A stretch of DNA of 64,000 bases from DASPMP01 sp963724885 (GTDB taxonomy: Bacteria > Gemmatimonadota > Gemmatimonadetes > Gemmatimonadales > Gemmatimonadaceae): NCBI GenBank assembly GCA_963724885.1, contig CAVRWG010000005.1, positions 2,046,001 to 2,110,000 on the forward strand, given 5' to 3'. Position 1 is the first letter of the stretch; the number at the start of each line of letters is the position of its first letter. The notes beneath the pieces are model-generated. The model had not been told where the DNA came from. It saw only the letters and a list, made by a program, of their open reading frames with translations, and made no database searches. The position numbers were made by a program, and so were the translations under genes. Positions 55,001 to 62,863 of this stretch are shown piece by piece.

Positions 55001-56013
55001 GGCGCGGGCGCCATCCCGGCGCTGCCCCGGGTATGCGGTTCGGGCGCAGAGCGTGCTCTCGGCCGCGCCAACCAGCCCCAGCCTCCGCTCGCCGCTACCA
55101 CCCCCAGGATCGCGAGGGCCTCCAGCACCGACGCCACGACAGACGGAACTCCGGCGTCGCGCTGCATACCGAGCGCGCCCGTTTCGAGCGTCGCGAACAA
55201 GAACGCAGTCCCAAGAACGCCGAGCGGGTGCAGCCGGGCGAGCACCGCGACGGCGATCGCGGAATATCCGTAACCCGGCGACAGATTCTCGTAGAGCGCA
55301 TGGGTGACACCCAGCACCTCCATCGCGCCGGCGAGGCCGGCCAGTGCGCCGCTCGCGACCAGCGCGGCGAAGGTGACCCTTCCAACCCGGACGCGGCCTG
55401 CCGTTGCAGCGGCCGCCGGCGACGCCCCCACCGCGCGGAGCCGGAACCCGCCGGCCGTTCGGGCGAGGAACCACCAGGCCACAACGGCGCACGCGATGGC
55501 GAGCGCGATGCCGAAGTGCAGGCGCGTTTCAGGCCACAGCGTTGGAATGCGCGCGGCGGCGCTCACCGGCGAGGTCTGCGGGTAGACGCGCGTCGGCTCC
55601 TGCAGTGGGCCGCGCACGAGATACGACACGAGGTTGGCGGCGACGAAATTGAGCATGATCGTGCTGATCACCACCAGCACCCCGAATCGCGCGTGAAGCG
55701 CCGCAGCGATTCCTGCCCACGCCGCGCCAGCCGCCGCGCTCGCCGCCAGTGCCAGGAGCAGCGTCAGCGCTCCAAGCGGCGGCGCCATGAGCCCGACGAC
55801 GGTCGCCGCGACGGCGCCGAGCAGCAGTTGGCCCTCGCCACCGATGTTGAACACCCCGGCGCGAAACGCGATCGAGATCGCCACGCCCAGGACCATCAAC
55901 GGAATGGCTCGTACGAGCGTGCCGGAGAACAGCGCGCTGGGCGTCCCGAGCGATCCTCGCCAGAAGGCCTCCAGGATCTGGGGAACGTCGGCCACGGCCA
56001 ACTCGACGATCAC
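54997..56013 (-). CDS. ABC transporter permease, nucleoside/BMP type (first subunit)
   Basis: RAGVFNIGGEGQLLLGAVAA and IMLNFVAANLVSYLVRGPLQEP identify the BmpC/NupP-like permease, with a loop containing VGASPAAAATAGRVRVGRV. Around ten membrane helices. 338 residues from a GTG start that overlaps the ATPase stop codon as GTGA. Confidence 0.83.
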   Translation of the reverse strand: MIVELAVADVPQILEAFWRGSLGTPSALFSGTLVRAIPLMVLGVAISIAFRAGVFNIGGEGQLLLGAVAATVVGLMAPPLGALTLLLALAASAAAGAAWAGIAAALHARFGVLVVISTIMLNFVAANLVSYLVRGPLQEPTRVYPQTSPVSAAARIPTLWPETRLHFGIALAIACAVVAWWFLARTAGGFRLRAVGASPAAAATAGRVRVGRVTFAALVASGALAGLAGAMEVLGVTHALYENLSPGYGYSAIAVAVLARLHPLGVLGTAFLFATLETGALGMQRDAGVPSVVASVLEALAILGVVAASGGWGWLARPRARSAPEPHTRGSAGMAPAP

Positions 56014-57464
56014 GCGGCACCGAGGATCGCGCGTCCGATCGCGTCGCGGTCGAGCGCCGCCTCGCGCAGTTCGCCGTGATGCACGACGAGCACGCGCGTC
56101 GCCAGGGACAGGAGTTCGTCGAGATCGCTGGAGTACAGCACGACTGCCGCGCCGGCGGCCGCAGCGTCGCGCAGACGCGCGTGGACGAACGCGGTGGCGC
56201 GCATGTCCAGCCCGCGCGTGGGATTCTCCGCGACCACGAGGTCCGTTTCCCGGTCCAGCTCGCGCGCGACGACGAGCCGCTGCTGGTTGCCTCCGGACAG
56301 CGCCGCGGCCACGGTCCGCGCCGATGGGGCGACGATGCCGAACTGGCGGATCAGTGTCCGGGTCCGTGCCGCCAGCTCCGCCCACGGCATCAACCCGCGA
56401 CGTCGTCCCAGCTCGTGCAGTCCCACGTTCTCGGTGAGCGTGAACTCCGGGATCAATCCGTCGCGCAGCCGGTCGGCCGGGATCACCGCAATCCTCTCGG
56501 GCAGCTGCAACTCTCCGCTCGTGACGGGCTGAAGTCCCGCGATTGCCGCCAGCAACTCGCGATGCCCGGAGCCCTCGATCGCGGCAATCCCGACCAGCTC
56601 GTGGCGCCTCAACGTGAACGACGCGCCGCGAATGCGAACGACCCTTCGTCGCGTTTCCGAAACGATCTCGATGCCTCGCGCCTCCACCGCCACGGGGCCG
56701 GTCACCGCAGGGGCCGCAGGCGACGCCGATTCCAGCGGGGTCGCGTCGCCGAAGATGGCGCGCGACAACTGCTCCTCGCTGCTTTCGCTCACGCGGCCGG
56801 TGTACGCCACTCGGCCGCGTCGCAGAACCGTCACGGTGTCCGCGACGGCCAATGCTTCCCGCAACTTGTGCGTGACGAGCACCACGCTTCCGCCGTCCCG
56901 CGCATAGCCCGTGATCCAGCGCAGCAACTCCTCGATCTCGGCGGGTGCAAGCAGCGCAGTCGGCTCGTCGAGTATGAGCAGGCGGGCGCCGCGCGAAAGC
57001 GCCTTGAGAATCTCGAGTCGCTGCTGCTGGACGATGCTCAACTCACGGACGAGCGAATCTGGCGGCACCGCCAGCCCCGCCGATGTGGAGGTGCGTTGGA
57101 GCAGATCGCGCGCCTCCGCCGGACGGAATACGCCGCGTCCCCCCAACATCAGGTTCTCTATCGCGGTCAGGCCGGGAACGAACGAGTGGTGTTGGTGAAC
57201 CATGCCGACACCGGCGAGCCTGGCCCGGCGCACCGAGTGGACGCGCATGGACTCGCCGAACAGTTCCACCGTACCTGCGTCGGCGCCGGCCATGCCGAAG
57301 GCGATGCGCATGAGCGTGCTCTTGCCGGCTCCATTTTCACCGAGCAGCGCGTGGACGCTCCCGGGGAACGCGGTGAAATCAACGCGGTCCACCGCCACGG
57401 TATCGCCGAATCGCTTTACGACGCTCCGCATGGCCAGCGCTGGAGCGCTGCCGGAGGTGCTCAC
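56010..57464 (-). CDS. ABC transporter ATP-binding protein, sugar/nucleoside type with two ATPase domains
   Basis: The first domain has Walker A GENGAGKST, an atypical signature ELSIVQQQ, and Walker B LLILDEPTA. The second has LSGGNQQ and AENPTRGLD, but its Walker A is degenerate (IEGSGHREL), as in RbsA-like ATPases. 484 residues. It drives the two permeases downstream. It overlaps the Nif3-like gene by four bases. Confidence 0.92.
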   Translation of the reverse strand: MSTSGSAPALAMRSVVKRFGDTVAVDRVDFTAFPGSVHALLGENGAGKSTLMRIAFGMAGADAGTVELFGESMRVHSVRRARLAGVGMVHQHHSFVPGLTAIENLMLGGRGVFRPAEARDLLQRTSTSAGLAVPPDSLVRELSIVQQQRLEILKALSRGARLLILDEPTALLAPAEIEELLRWITGYARDGGSVVLVTHKLREALAVADTVTVLRRGRVAYTGRVSESSEEQLSRAIFGDATPLESASPAAPAVTGPVAVEARGIEIVSETRRRVVRIRGASFTLRRHELVGIAAIEGSGHRELLAAIAGLQPVTSGELQLPERIAVIPADRLRDGLIPEFTLTENVGLHELGRRRGLMPWAELAARTRTLIRQFGIVAPSARTVAAALSGGNQQRLVVARELDRETDLVVAENPTRGLDMRATAFVHARLRDAAAAGAAVVLYSSDLDELLSLATRVLVVHHGELREAALDRDAIGRAILGAA

Positions 57465-58234
57465 AGCCCCGTCGGTATGTCGACGAAGGACCAGGGAACG
57501 TCGAACCGCTCGCTGACCAGTGCGGCCAGAGCTTGTACGCCGAGCGTCTCCGTGGCGTAATGGCCCGCGTAGATCACGACCAGTCCCTGCTCATTGGCTT
57601 GCACCGCCGTGTGATGCGTCCCCTCTCCGACGATGAGCGTATCCACGCCGCGTTCAACGGCTTCGGCCAGCGAATCCGGCGAAGCGCCGGCGCCAGTGAC
57701 AATGGCCCATCTCCTGGTTCTGCGTTCCGGACCGTGTCGCGTGCAAACGACCCCGGACCCGAACCGCGCCGAGAACTCGCGAACCCTTTGCGCCAGACTC
57801 GTCGTCGCCTCGTCGCTCGAGCCCATCACACCAATCTCGACGCCCCGGTGCCGTCCGAACGTCCCGCTGGTGTGAAGCCCCAGCGCCTTCGCAAGCAGCA
57901 CGTTGTTCCCGACGCCCGGGTGCATGTCCAGGGGAATGTGAGACGAGTACACCGCGAGGCCGCCCGTGATCGCGGCCTTCAGGCGCTCGAACGGCGCACC
58001 GACGATTCGCTGTGCGCCGCCCCAGAACATGCCGTGGTGCACCAGAAGGAGATCCGCCCGCTCGCGCAGCGCCGCCCCGACCGAGTCGGCCGAAAAGTCG
58101 ACGGCCGCGGCGATCCGCGTGACGCTGCTGCCGCCGGACAACTGGAGACCGTTCAGCGCGGCGTCGGAATCGGGGACCTCGCCGGTGCGCAGCTCATCGT
58201 CGAGGAAGCGTGCGACCGCCGCGAGGTCCGCCAT
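57461..58234 (-). CDS. Nif3-like dinuclear-metal protein
   Basis: Short Nif3/YbgI form with metal-binding His in LLVHHGMFWGG, SHIPLDMH and GEGTHHTAV. Proteins of this family form hexamers around a two-metal site; biological activity is unsettled. It is placed inside an ABC-transporter operon, where it has no evident transport role. 257 residues, overlapping the ATPase gene by four bases. Confidence 0.87.
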   Translation of the reverse strand: MADLAAVARFLDDELRTGEVPDSDAALNGLQLSGGSSVTRIAAAVDFSADSVGAALRERADLLLVHHGMFWGGAQRIVGAPFERLKAAITGGLAVYSSHIPLDMHPGVGNNVLLAKALGLHTSGTFGRHRGVEIGVMGSSDEATTSLAQRVREFSARFGSGVVCTRHGPERRTRRWAIVTGAGASPDSLAEAVERGVDTLIVGEGTHHTAVQANEQGLVVIYAGHYATETLGVQALAALVSERFDVPWSFVDIPTGL

Positions 58235-58236
58235 GC

Positions 58237-59232
58237 CTACGGCGTTTCTGCCGAAAACGCCCCCGAGTGGATTCGGGCGCTGACCGAATCGATCTGCGCC
58301 AGCGTGCGGGCCGGGATGCGCGCGCGGAGGACGGGATTGATCATCAGCCGAACGACGTCACTCTTCGCGTCGAACGTCACGACCCTCGGGCGGAAGTTGC
58401 TCGCCTTCACTTCGCGCGCGACCTCGAGGAACGCACGGGGGAGGTCGATCACCACGCTCCCCAGTGTGACCTCGGGCGCCACCGCGTTCTGGTCGGCGTT
58501 GGATCCGATCACGAACGTGCCCTGCCGCTCGCGCGCCGCCTGGAACACCCCCAGGCCCGCGGCGTCCGCGTTCTGAAAGATGACGTCGGCTCCGCTCGCG
58601 ATCTGCGCGATCGCCTGCTCTTTCCCTGAGCTCACGTCATCCCAGTTGCCCACGTACGCCGTGAGCACGCGCGCGCCCGGCTTGACGCTGTGAACTCCAC
58701 GCGCGAAGGCCTCGAAGCTCTCCTTCACGGGCGGCAGCTCCGTTCCCCCAATGACGCCAACGACTCCGGACCGGCTCATCCCGGCCGCAAGGATGCCCGC
58801 AAGATACGAGGCGTCGGAGAAGCTGAACTTGATCCCCGCCACATTATCGCTGGACGTGTTGCCGCTGGTCGTCACGTAGATCGTTCGCGGAAAGTGCGGC
58901 GCGACCCGCTTGGCGGCATCCTGAAACTCGAACCCGTGACCGAAGACCAGGTTGAACCCGCGGGCGCCATACTCGCGAAAGTTCTCGTCGAAATCCGCCG
59001 GCGTCCTGGTCTGGATGTGGCTGACCTGGGCGCCAAGGCTGTCTCGTATCCGCATCAGCCCGGCATAGGCCCCGCCGTTCCAGGACTGATCGGAGATCGG
59101 GCCGGGCGTGAGTAGCGCGACGCGGAACGCCGACGAGTCCGCGCCACTTGCCTGTCTTTCCGTGCGGTCTGATCCCGCGCAACCGATCGTGGCTCCAACG
59201 AGGATCAATCGGCCGGCTGCGCGAACGTTCAC
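58237..59232 (-). CDS. BMP-family substrate-binding lipoprotein (PnrA-like)
   Basis: Lipobox TIGC (residues 15-18) after a signal. The mature sequence follows the basic-membrane-protein family: ALLTPGPISDQSWNGGAYAGL, YVTTSGNTSSDN, AGIKFSFSDASYLAG, VGVIGGTELPPV and IFQNADAAGLG. Such proteins bind purine nucleosides for the ABC transporter. About 331 residues. It follows parB with a four-base overlap and completes the set with Nif3, the ATPase and the permeases. Confidence 0.9.
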   Translation of the reverse strand: MNVRAAGRLILVGATIGCAGSDRTERQASGADSSAFRVALLTPGPISDQSWNGGAYAGLMRIRDSLGAQVSHIQTRTPADFDENFREYGARGFNLVFGHGFEFQDAAKRVAPHFPRTIYVTTSGNTSSDNVAGIKFSFSDASYLAGILAAGMSRSGVVGVIGGTELPPVKESFEAFARGVHSVKPGARVLTAYVGNWDDVSSGKEQAIAQIASGADVIFQNADAAGLGVFQAARERQGTFVIGSNADQNAVAPEVTLGSVVIDLPRAFLEVAREVKASNFRPRVVTFDAKSDVVRLMINPVLRARIPARTLAQIDSVSARIHSGAFSAETP

Positions 59233-60137
59233 GCGCGCTCCCGATTCGGTCCCAGCACGATATCCAGCACTCGCTCGAGGTCGTCCGCCGAATAGAACGC
59301 CACCTCGATGCTTCCGCGCTCCGGCCCGGTCAGGCGAATGTGCACATCCGTCTGAAGCCGGCGCCGTAGTTCGTCCTCCAGGCGCTTGAGCACTGGCGAC
59401 CCCGACACGGCACCCTTGGTCACCGCCGCGCGCTTGGGAGTATGCGGCTGCTGGATTTCCCGGACGCGACGCTCCATCTCGCGAACGCTCAACTGGTGAG
59501 CGACCGCCTCGTTGGCGAGTGCGAGCGCGCGGCGGTCGTCATCCAGGGATACGAGCGACCGGGCATGCCCGGCGCTGAGATGACCCCGCTCGACGATTTC
59601 CAGCACCTGCGGCGGCAAGTGCAGTATCCGGAGCAGCGAGGTGATGGAAGTACGGTCCTTCCCGACCGCTTCGGCGATCTGCGCGTGCGTGTAGCCAAAC
59701 TCCTCGGCGAGCCGCCGATAGCCGCGCGCCTCTTCGACTGCATTGAGGTCGGCGCGCTGGAGATTCTCCACCAGCGCGAGCGTCAGCAGCGTCCTGTCGT
59801 CGACGTCGCGAACGATCGCGGGGATGTCGCGCCATCCCAGGCGCGTTGCGGCACGCAGTCGCCGCTCGCCCGAAATGAGCTCGAACCCGTCGGTCGCTGG
59901 CCGCACTGTGATGGGCTGTAGCAACCCTGACGACTTGAGCGACGCCTGAAGCTCGGACAGCTCGGTTTCGTCGAAGTCGCGTCGCGGCTGATACGGATTG
60001 GGCCGGATGTCCGTGATCGCGAGGCGCTGGTAATCGCTTGCGGGGGCTGCAGCTGGAGGCGCGACCATGGTCGCCGACGCTCCAGGGATGAGCGCCTCGA
60101 GCCCGCGACCCAGGCGCCGTGGCTTTTCGATACTCAT
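59229..60137 (-). CDS. parB: Chromosome partitioning protein ParB
   Basis: ParB CTPase: the CTP-binding GERRLRAA motif and DIRPNPYQPRRDF, a helix-turn-helix (GKDRTSITSLLRIL), and a C-terminal dimer domain. It clamps DNA at parS. 302 residues. It overlaps parA by four bases and shares the operon with the transporter genes. No parS site was recognised in this window. Confidence 0.96.
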   Translation of the reverse strand: MSIEKPRRLGRGLEALIPGASATMVAPPAAAPASDYQRLAITDIRPNPYQPRRDFDETELSELQASLKSSGLLQPITVRPATDGFELISGERRLRAATRLGWRDIPAIVRDVDDRTLLTLALVENLQRADLNAVEEARGYRRLAEEFGYTHAQIAEAVGKDRTSITSLLRILHLPPQVLEIVERGHLSAGHARSLVSLDDDRRALALANEAVAHQLSVREMERRVREIQQPHTPKRAAVTKGAVSGSPVLKRLEDELRRRLQTDVHIRLTGPERGSIEVAFYSADDLERVLDIVLGPNRERA

Positions 60138-60943
60138 TCGTTTGGCGTGGAAGCGATGGCTACCGGCGGGGCAACGTTTCGGGTCCTGTTCATGAGCTCC
60201 TCGGCGACTTTGACGTAGGCCTGCGCTCCCACTGACGCGACGTCGTACAGGATGATCGGTTTTCCAAAACTGGGCGCTTCGGCGAGCCGCACGTTGCGCG
60301 GAATGACGGTCTCGAACACCCCGGCGCCGAAGTATTCACGCGCGTCCGCCGCTACCTGACGCGAAAGATTCAGGCGGGCGTCGTACATCGTGAGAAGCAC
60401 GCCGTCGATGACCAGTCCCTCGTTGACGCTGCGCTGAACGAGGTGGACCGTGTTCAGGAGCTGCGAGATGCCTTCCAGCGCGTAGTACTCGCACTGCAGA
60501 GGGATCAGGAGCGAGTCAGCCGCCGCCAGCATGTTGAGCGTGATGAGGCCAAGCGACGGCGGGCAATCCACCAGGACGTAGTCGTAATTGCTCCGCAGTG
60601 CTCCCAGCCCGCGCGCCATTGCGCGCTCCCGATCCTGTTTGGTCACGAGCTCCACTTCGGCGCCCGCGAGGTCCGGTGTGGCCGGCAGCACATCCAGGTG
60701 CTTGAATTGCACCGAATGCACAACGGCCTCGGCTGCGACGCTTTCGTCGAGCAACACGTCGTAGGTGGTCCTGTTGAACCGGTCGGGCGTGAGCCCGACG
60801 CCGCTCGTGGCATTGCCCTGCGGATCCCCGTCCACGAGCAGCGTGTGCTGCTCGGCGGCAGCCAGGCTTGCCGCCAGATTCACGGCGGTGGTGGTCTTGC
60901 CGACACCGCCTTTCTGGTTGGCGATTGCGATGATGCGCGCCAC
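60134..60943 (-). CDS. parA: Chromosome partitioning ATPase ParA
   Basis: Deviant Walker A ATPase: ANQKGGVGKTTTAVNLAA near the N-terminus, then LLVDGDPQGN and LVDCPPSLG. It forms gradients that move ParB-bound origins. 269 residues. The GTG at 60943 begins ARIIAIAN directly and shares one base with the stop of the upstream LAGLIDADG gene; starting earlier would add an arginine-rich 32-residue extension. Confidence 0.95.
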   Translation of the reverse strand: MARIIAIANQKGGVGKTTTAVNLAASLAAAEQHTLLVDGDPQGNATSGVGLTPDRFNRTTYDVLLDESVAAEAVVHSVQFKHLDVLPATPDLAGAEVELVTKQDRERAMARGLGALRSNYDYVLVDCPPSLGLITLNMLAAADSLLIPLQCEYYALEGISQLLNTVHLVQRSVNEGLVIDGVLLTMYDARLNLSRQVAADAREYFGAGVFETVIPRNVRLAEAPSFGKPIILYDVASVGAQAYVKVAEELMNRTRNVAPPVAIASTPNE

Positions 60944-61320
60944 TAGGTCTCTCTCGCTGCGAGGTGTCGCTGAACGCGCTCGAGCAGGCTTCGCGACGGC
61001 TGGGGACGCTCGAGATAGTCCGCGTATTTCGCGCGCCACGCCTCGAATTGTACCCGCTTCCAGCTGGTCGGCAGATTCTCGTGGATGACCGGAAGGGCGC
61101 TCTTCAACTCGCCACCGCGGAGCATGTAAACGTAGAGCTGCCTCCCGCCATGCGAATAGGGCCCGAAGACGCGCCCGCCGAGGAGGCGTTGGACGCGCTC
61201 AAGGGTCTCGAGATCACGCCGGTGCATCCGGATCTCGAGTGAAGGCTGGGCGCGGTCGCCGGTGAAAGATCCCTCACCGACGATCAGCCCCATGGCGAAC
61301 CCGAGGTCGAAGTCGTGCAC
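60943..61320 (-). CDS. Free-standing LAGLIDADG-like protein upstream of parA
   Basis: The motif FAMGLIVGEGSF is a LAGLIDADG helix (GLxxGEGSF), and the rest (LEIRMHRRDLETLERVQRLLGG...VYMLRGGELKSAL) follows the fold of a single-motif LAGLIDADG protein, which would act as a homodimer. It is not within an intron or intein as far as can be seen. The start is uncertain; I use the GTG at 61320. The stop codon shares one base with the parA start, so the two genes are translationally linked. Confidence 0.6.
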   Translation of the reverse strand: MHDFDLGFAMGLIVGEGSFTGDRAQPSLEIRMHRRDLETLERVQRLLGGRVFGPYSHGGRQLYVYMLRGGELKSALPVIHENLPTSWKRVQFEAWRAKYADYLERPQPSRSLLERVQRHLAARET

Positions 61321-62091
61321 GAGCGCGAAGATATCAAATGTGCCACCTACACACAAGGTGCCACGTTTCACATCCGACTCATCCGCCGAATGCCTCCCAA
61401 TCCTGCCGCGTGACTCGATCCCCTGAGAGGTCACCCGCTGGTGGCGATGGGAAGGGCCAGCGAACGGATTTCTCATCCACTGCGCCTCAAACCGCATTCT
61501 TCTTTCAGCGCCTCTCGATCCGGATGGCGGACCTGGCCCGGTCGTTCGTCAGATTTGGCGAGGATCGGCGGATGATTAAGCCGGGTCTACGGATTCCAAA
61601 GGAGCACACTCGACCGATCGACCCGTCCCATTCATGCCGCCATCCGCGTGCAGTGCGCACGGCACGAAGGTCGGATGGGAACCGGCTGCACCGCTTCGCG
61701 ACATGCGTCAAGGCCGTACCCTCAACGGGGAGCTAGGCGACGCACGAAGGCAGTCACACCACCACCTCCGGTGCCGCTCGGTGCAATGGGTCAGTTGCCA
61801 TCTGCCGCCGAGAGGATGGCGCCTGGGGTAGTGAAGACATGGGCGCCCGACGCGCCGTCAATGCCGCGCGGTCATCGGCCTCAGCCAACCAGGCACCGAG
61901 GCTGTCTACAAGCCAACGACACCGAGGACGCCACCCAATGGAAGGGTCGCGACCATGAGAACGGCCGGAAGCCCATCGATGTCGAAGCCATTCGACGAGC
62001 GAGTCGCAAGGCCAGCTCCGCCGCCGACAGCGGTGACAGTCACGCGGGAGCGCGGGACGAATCAGGTAGCGCCGGTGCGCCAGGAGCCGTC
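61321..62091. other. Long gap between LAGLIDADG gene and SIMPL gene
   Basis: About 770 bases with no convincing gene on either strand. No parS, tRNA, terminator or repeat was recognised. rsmG, which often lies between mnmG and parA, is absent. Confidence 0.5.
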
Positions 62092-62829
62092 CTAACGACC
62101 CGACTGAACGAACTGCCAGCGAGCGTGAACGGTGGCTGTCACCGTCTCCTGCCCCGGCTCGATCGGAACCGCGTCGGCGACGCCGGCCCTCATCTCCATG
62201 GCCCGGTATGGGCGTGGCGGACCGGGAACATAGGAGTCCGCTGCCCTCATCTCGAGCAATGGCCCCAGGCTTCCGCCAGCTGCACGGGCCATCGCCTCTG
62301 CGTCAGCCCGCGCTTTGGCCACGGCGGCCGCCAGCGCAGTCCTTCGCGCCGAGTCGGCGTTGCTGATTCCGAACTGAAGTGAGTTGATCTGATTCGCGCC
62401 GGCGGCGAGGGCGGCATCGATGATGGGGCCAGTCTGGTCAATGCGCTTGAGCTCCACTGTGACGTTGTTGGTCACCAGGTAGCTCGTCGTGCGCGGCGCG
62501 CTCTGCCCTTCCCGGTCATAACGCGTTTCCGGAATCACGTTGAAGCCGGACGTCGAGATCTGCTCGGCTGACACGCCTCGGGCTTTGACAGCCTCGATCA
62601 CGGCCCGCTGCCGCTGCGAGTTCTGGGATGCGGCCGCGGCCGCGGTCGCTGCCCGCGTCTGGACGCCAATGCTGATCGTTGCCTTGTCGGGTGCGACCCG
62701 GACCTCTCCCTGGCCGCTCGTGACGATCTGCGGAACGGTTGGCCGCGTCGGCTCCTGGGAGGCAGCCGTTCCTGAAAGACCTGTAAGGAGCCCCATCGCG
62801 GAGACAGCCCGCACAGCGAAACGGGTCAT
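62092..62829 (-). CDS. Exported SIMPL-domain (DUF541) protein
   Basis: A signal peptide (MTRFAVRAVSAMGLLTGLSGTAASQ) precedes the SIMPL domain: SGQGEVRVAPDKATISIGVQT, ARGVSAEQISTSGFNVIPETRY, YLVTNNVTVELKRID. The C-terminal half has AAVAKARADAEAMARAAG. SIMPL proteins are periplasmic and of unknown mechanism, some tied to oxidative stress. Start at 62829 with AGGAGG in front; an upstream in-frame ATG is unlikely. 245 residues. Confidence 0.85.
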   Translation of the reverse strand: MTRFAVRAVSAMGLLTGLSGTAASQEPTRPTVPQIVTSGQGEVRVAPDKATISIGVQTRAATAAAAASQNSQRQRAVIEAVKARGVSAEQISTSGFNVIPETRYDREGQSAPRTTSYLVTNNVTVELKRIDQTGPIIDAALAAGANQINSLQFGISNADSARRTALAAAVAKARADAEAMARAAGGSLGPLLEMRAADSYVPGPPRPYRAMEMRAGVADAVPIEPGQETVTATVHARWQFVQSGR

Positions 62830-62863
62830 GGTTTCAATCCTCCTAAATAGTAGCAAAGAGGTA

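Noticed and set aside
61320..61371. parS site near the parAB operon
   Set aside because: A GTTTCAC-like piece near 61.36 kb lacks the palindromic partner of a parS site.
61648..62382. Plus-strand open frame in the gap near SIMPL
   Set aside because: No recognisable domain, and its 3' half is antisense to the SIMPL gene.
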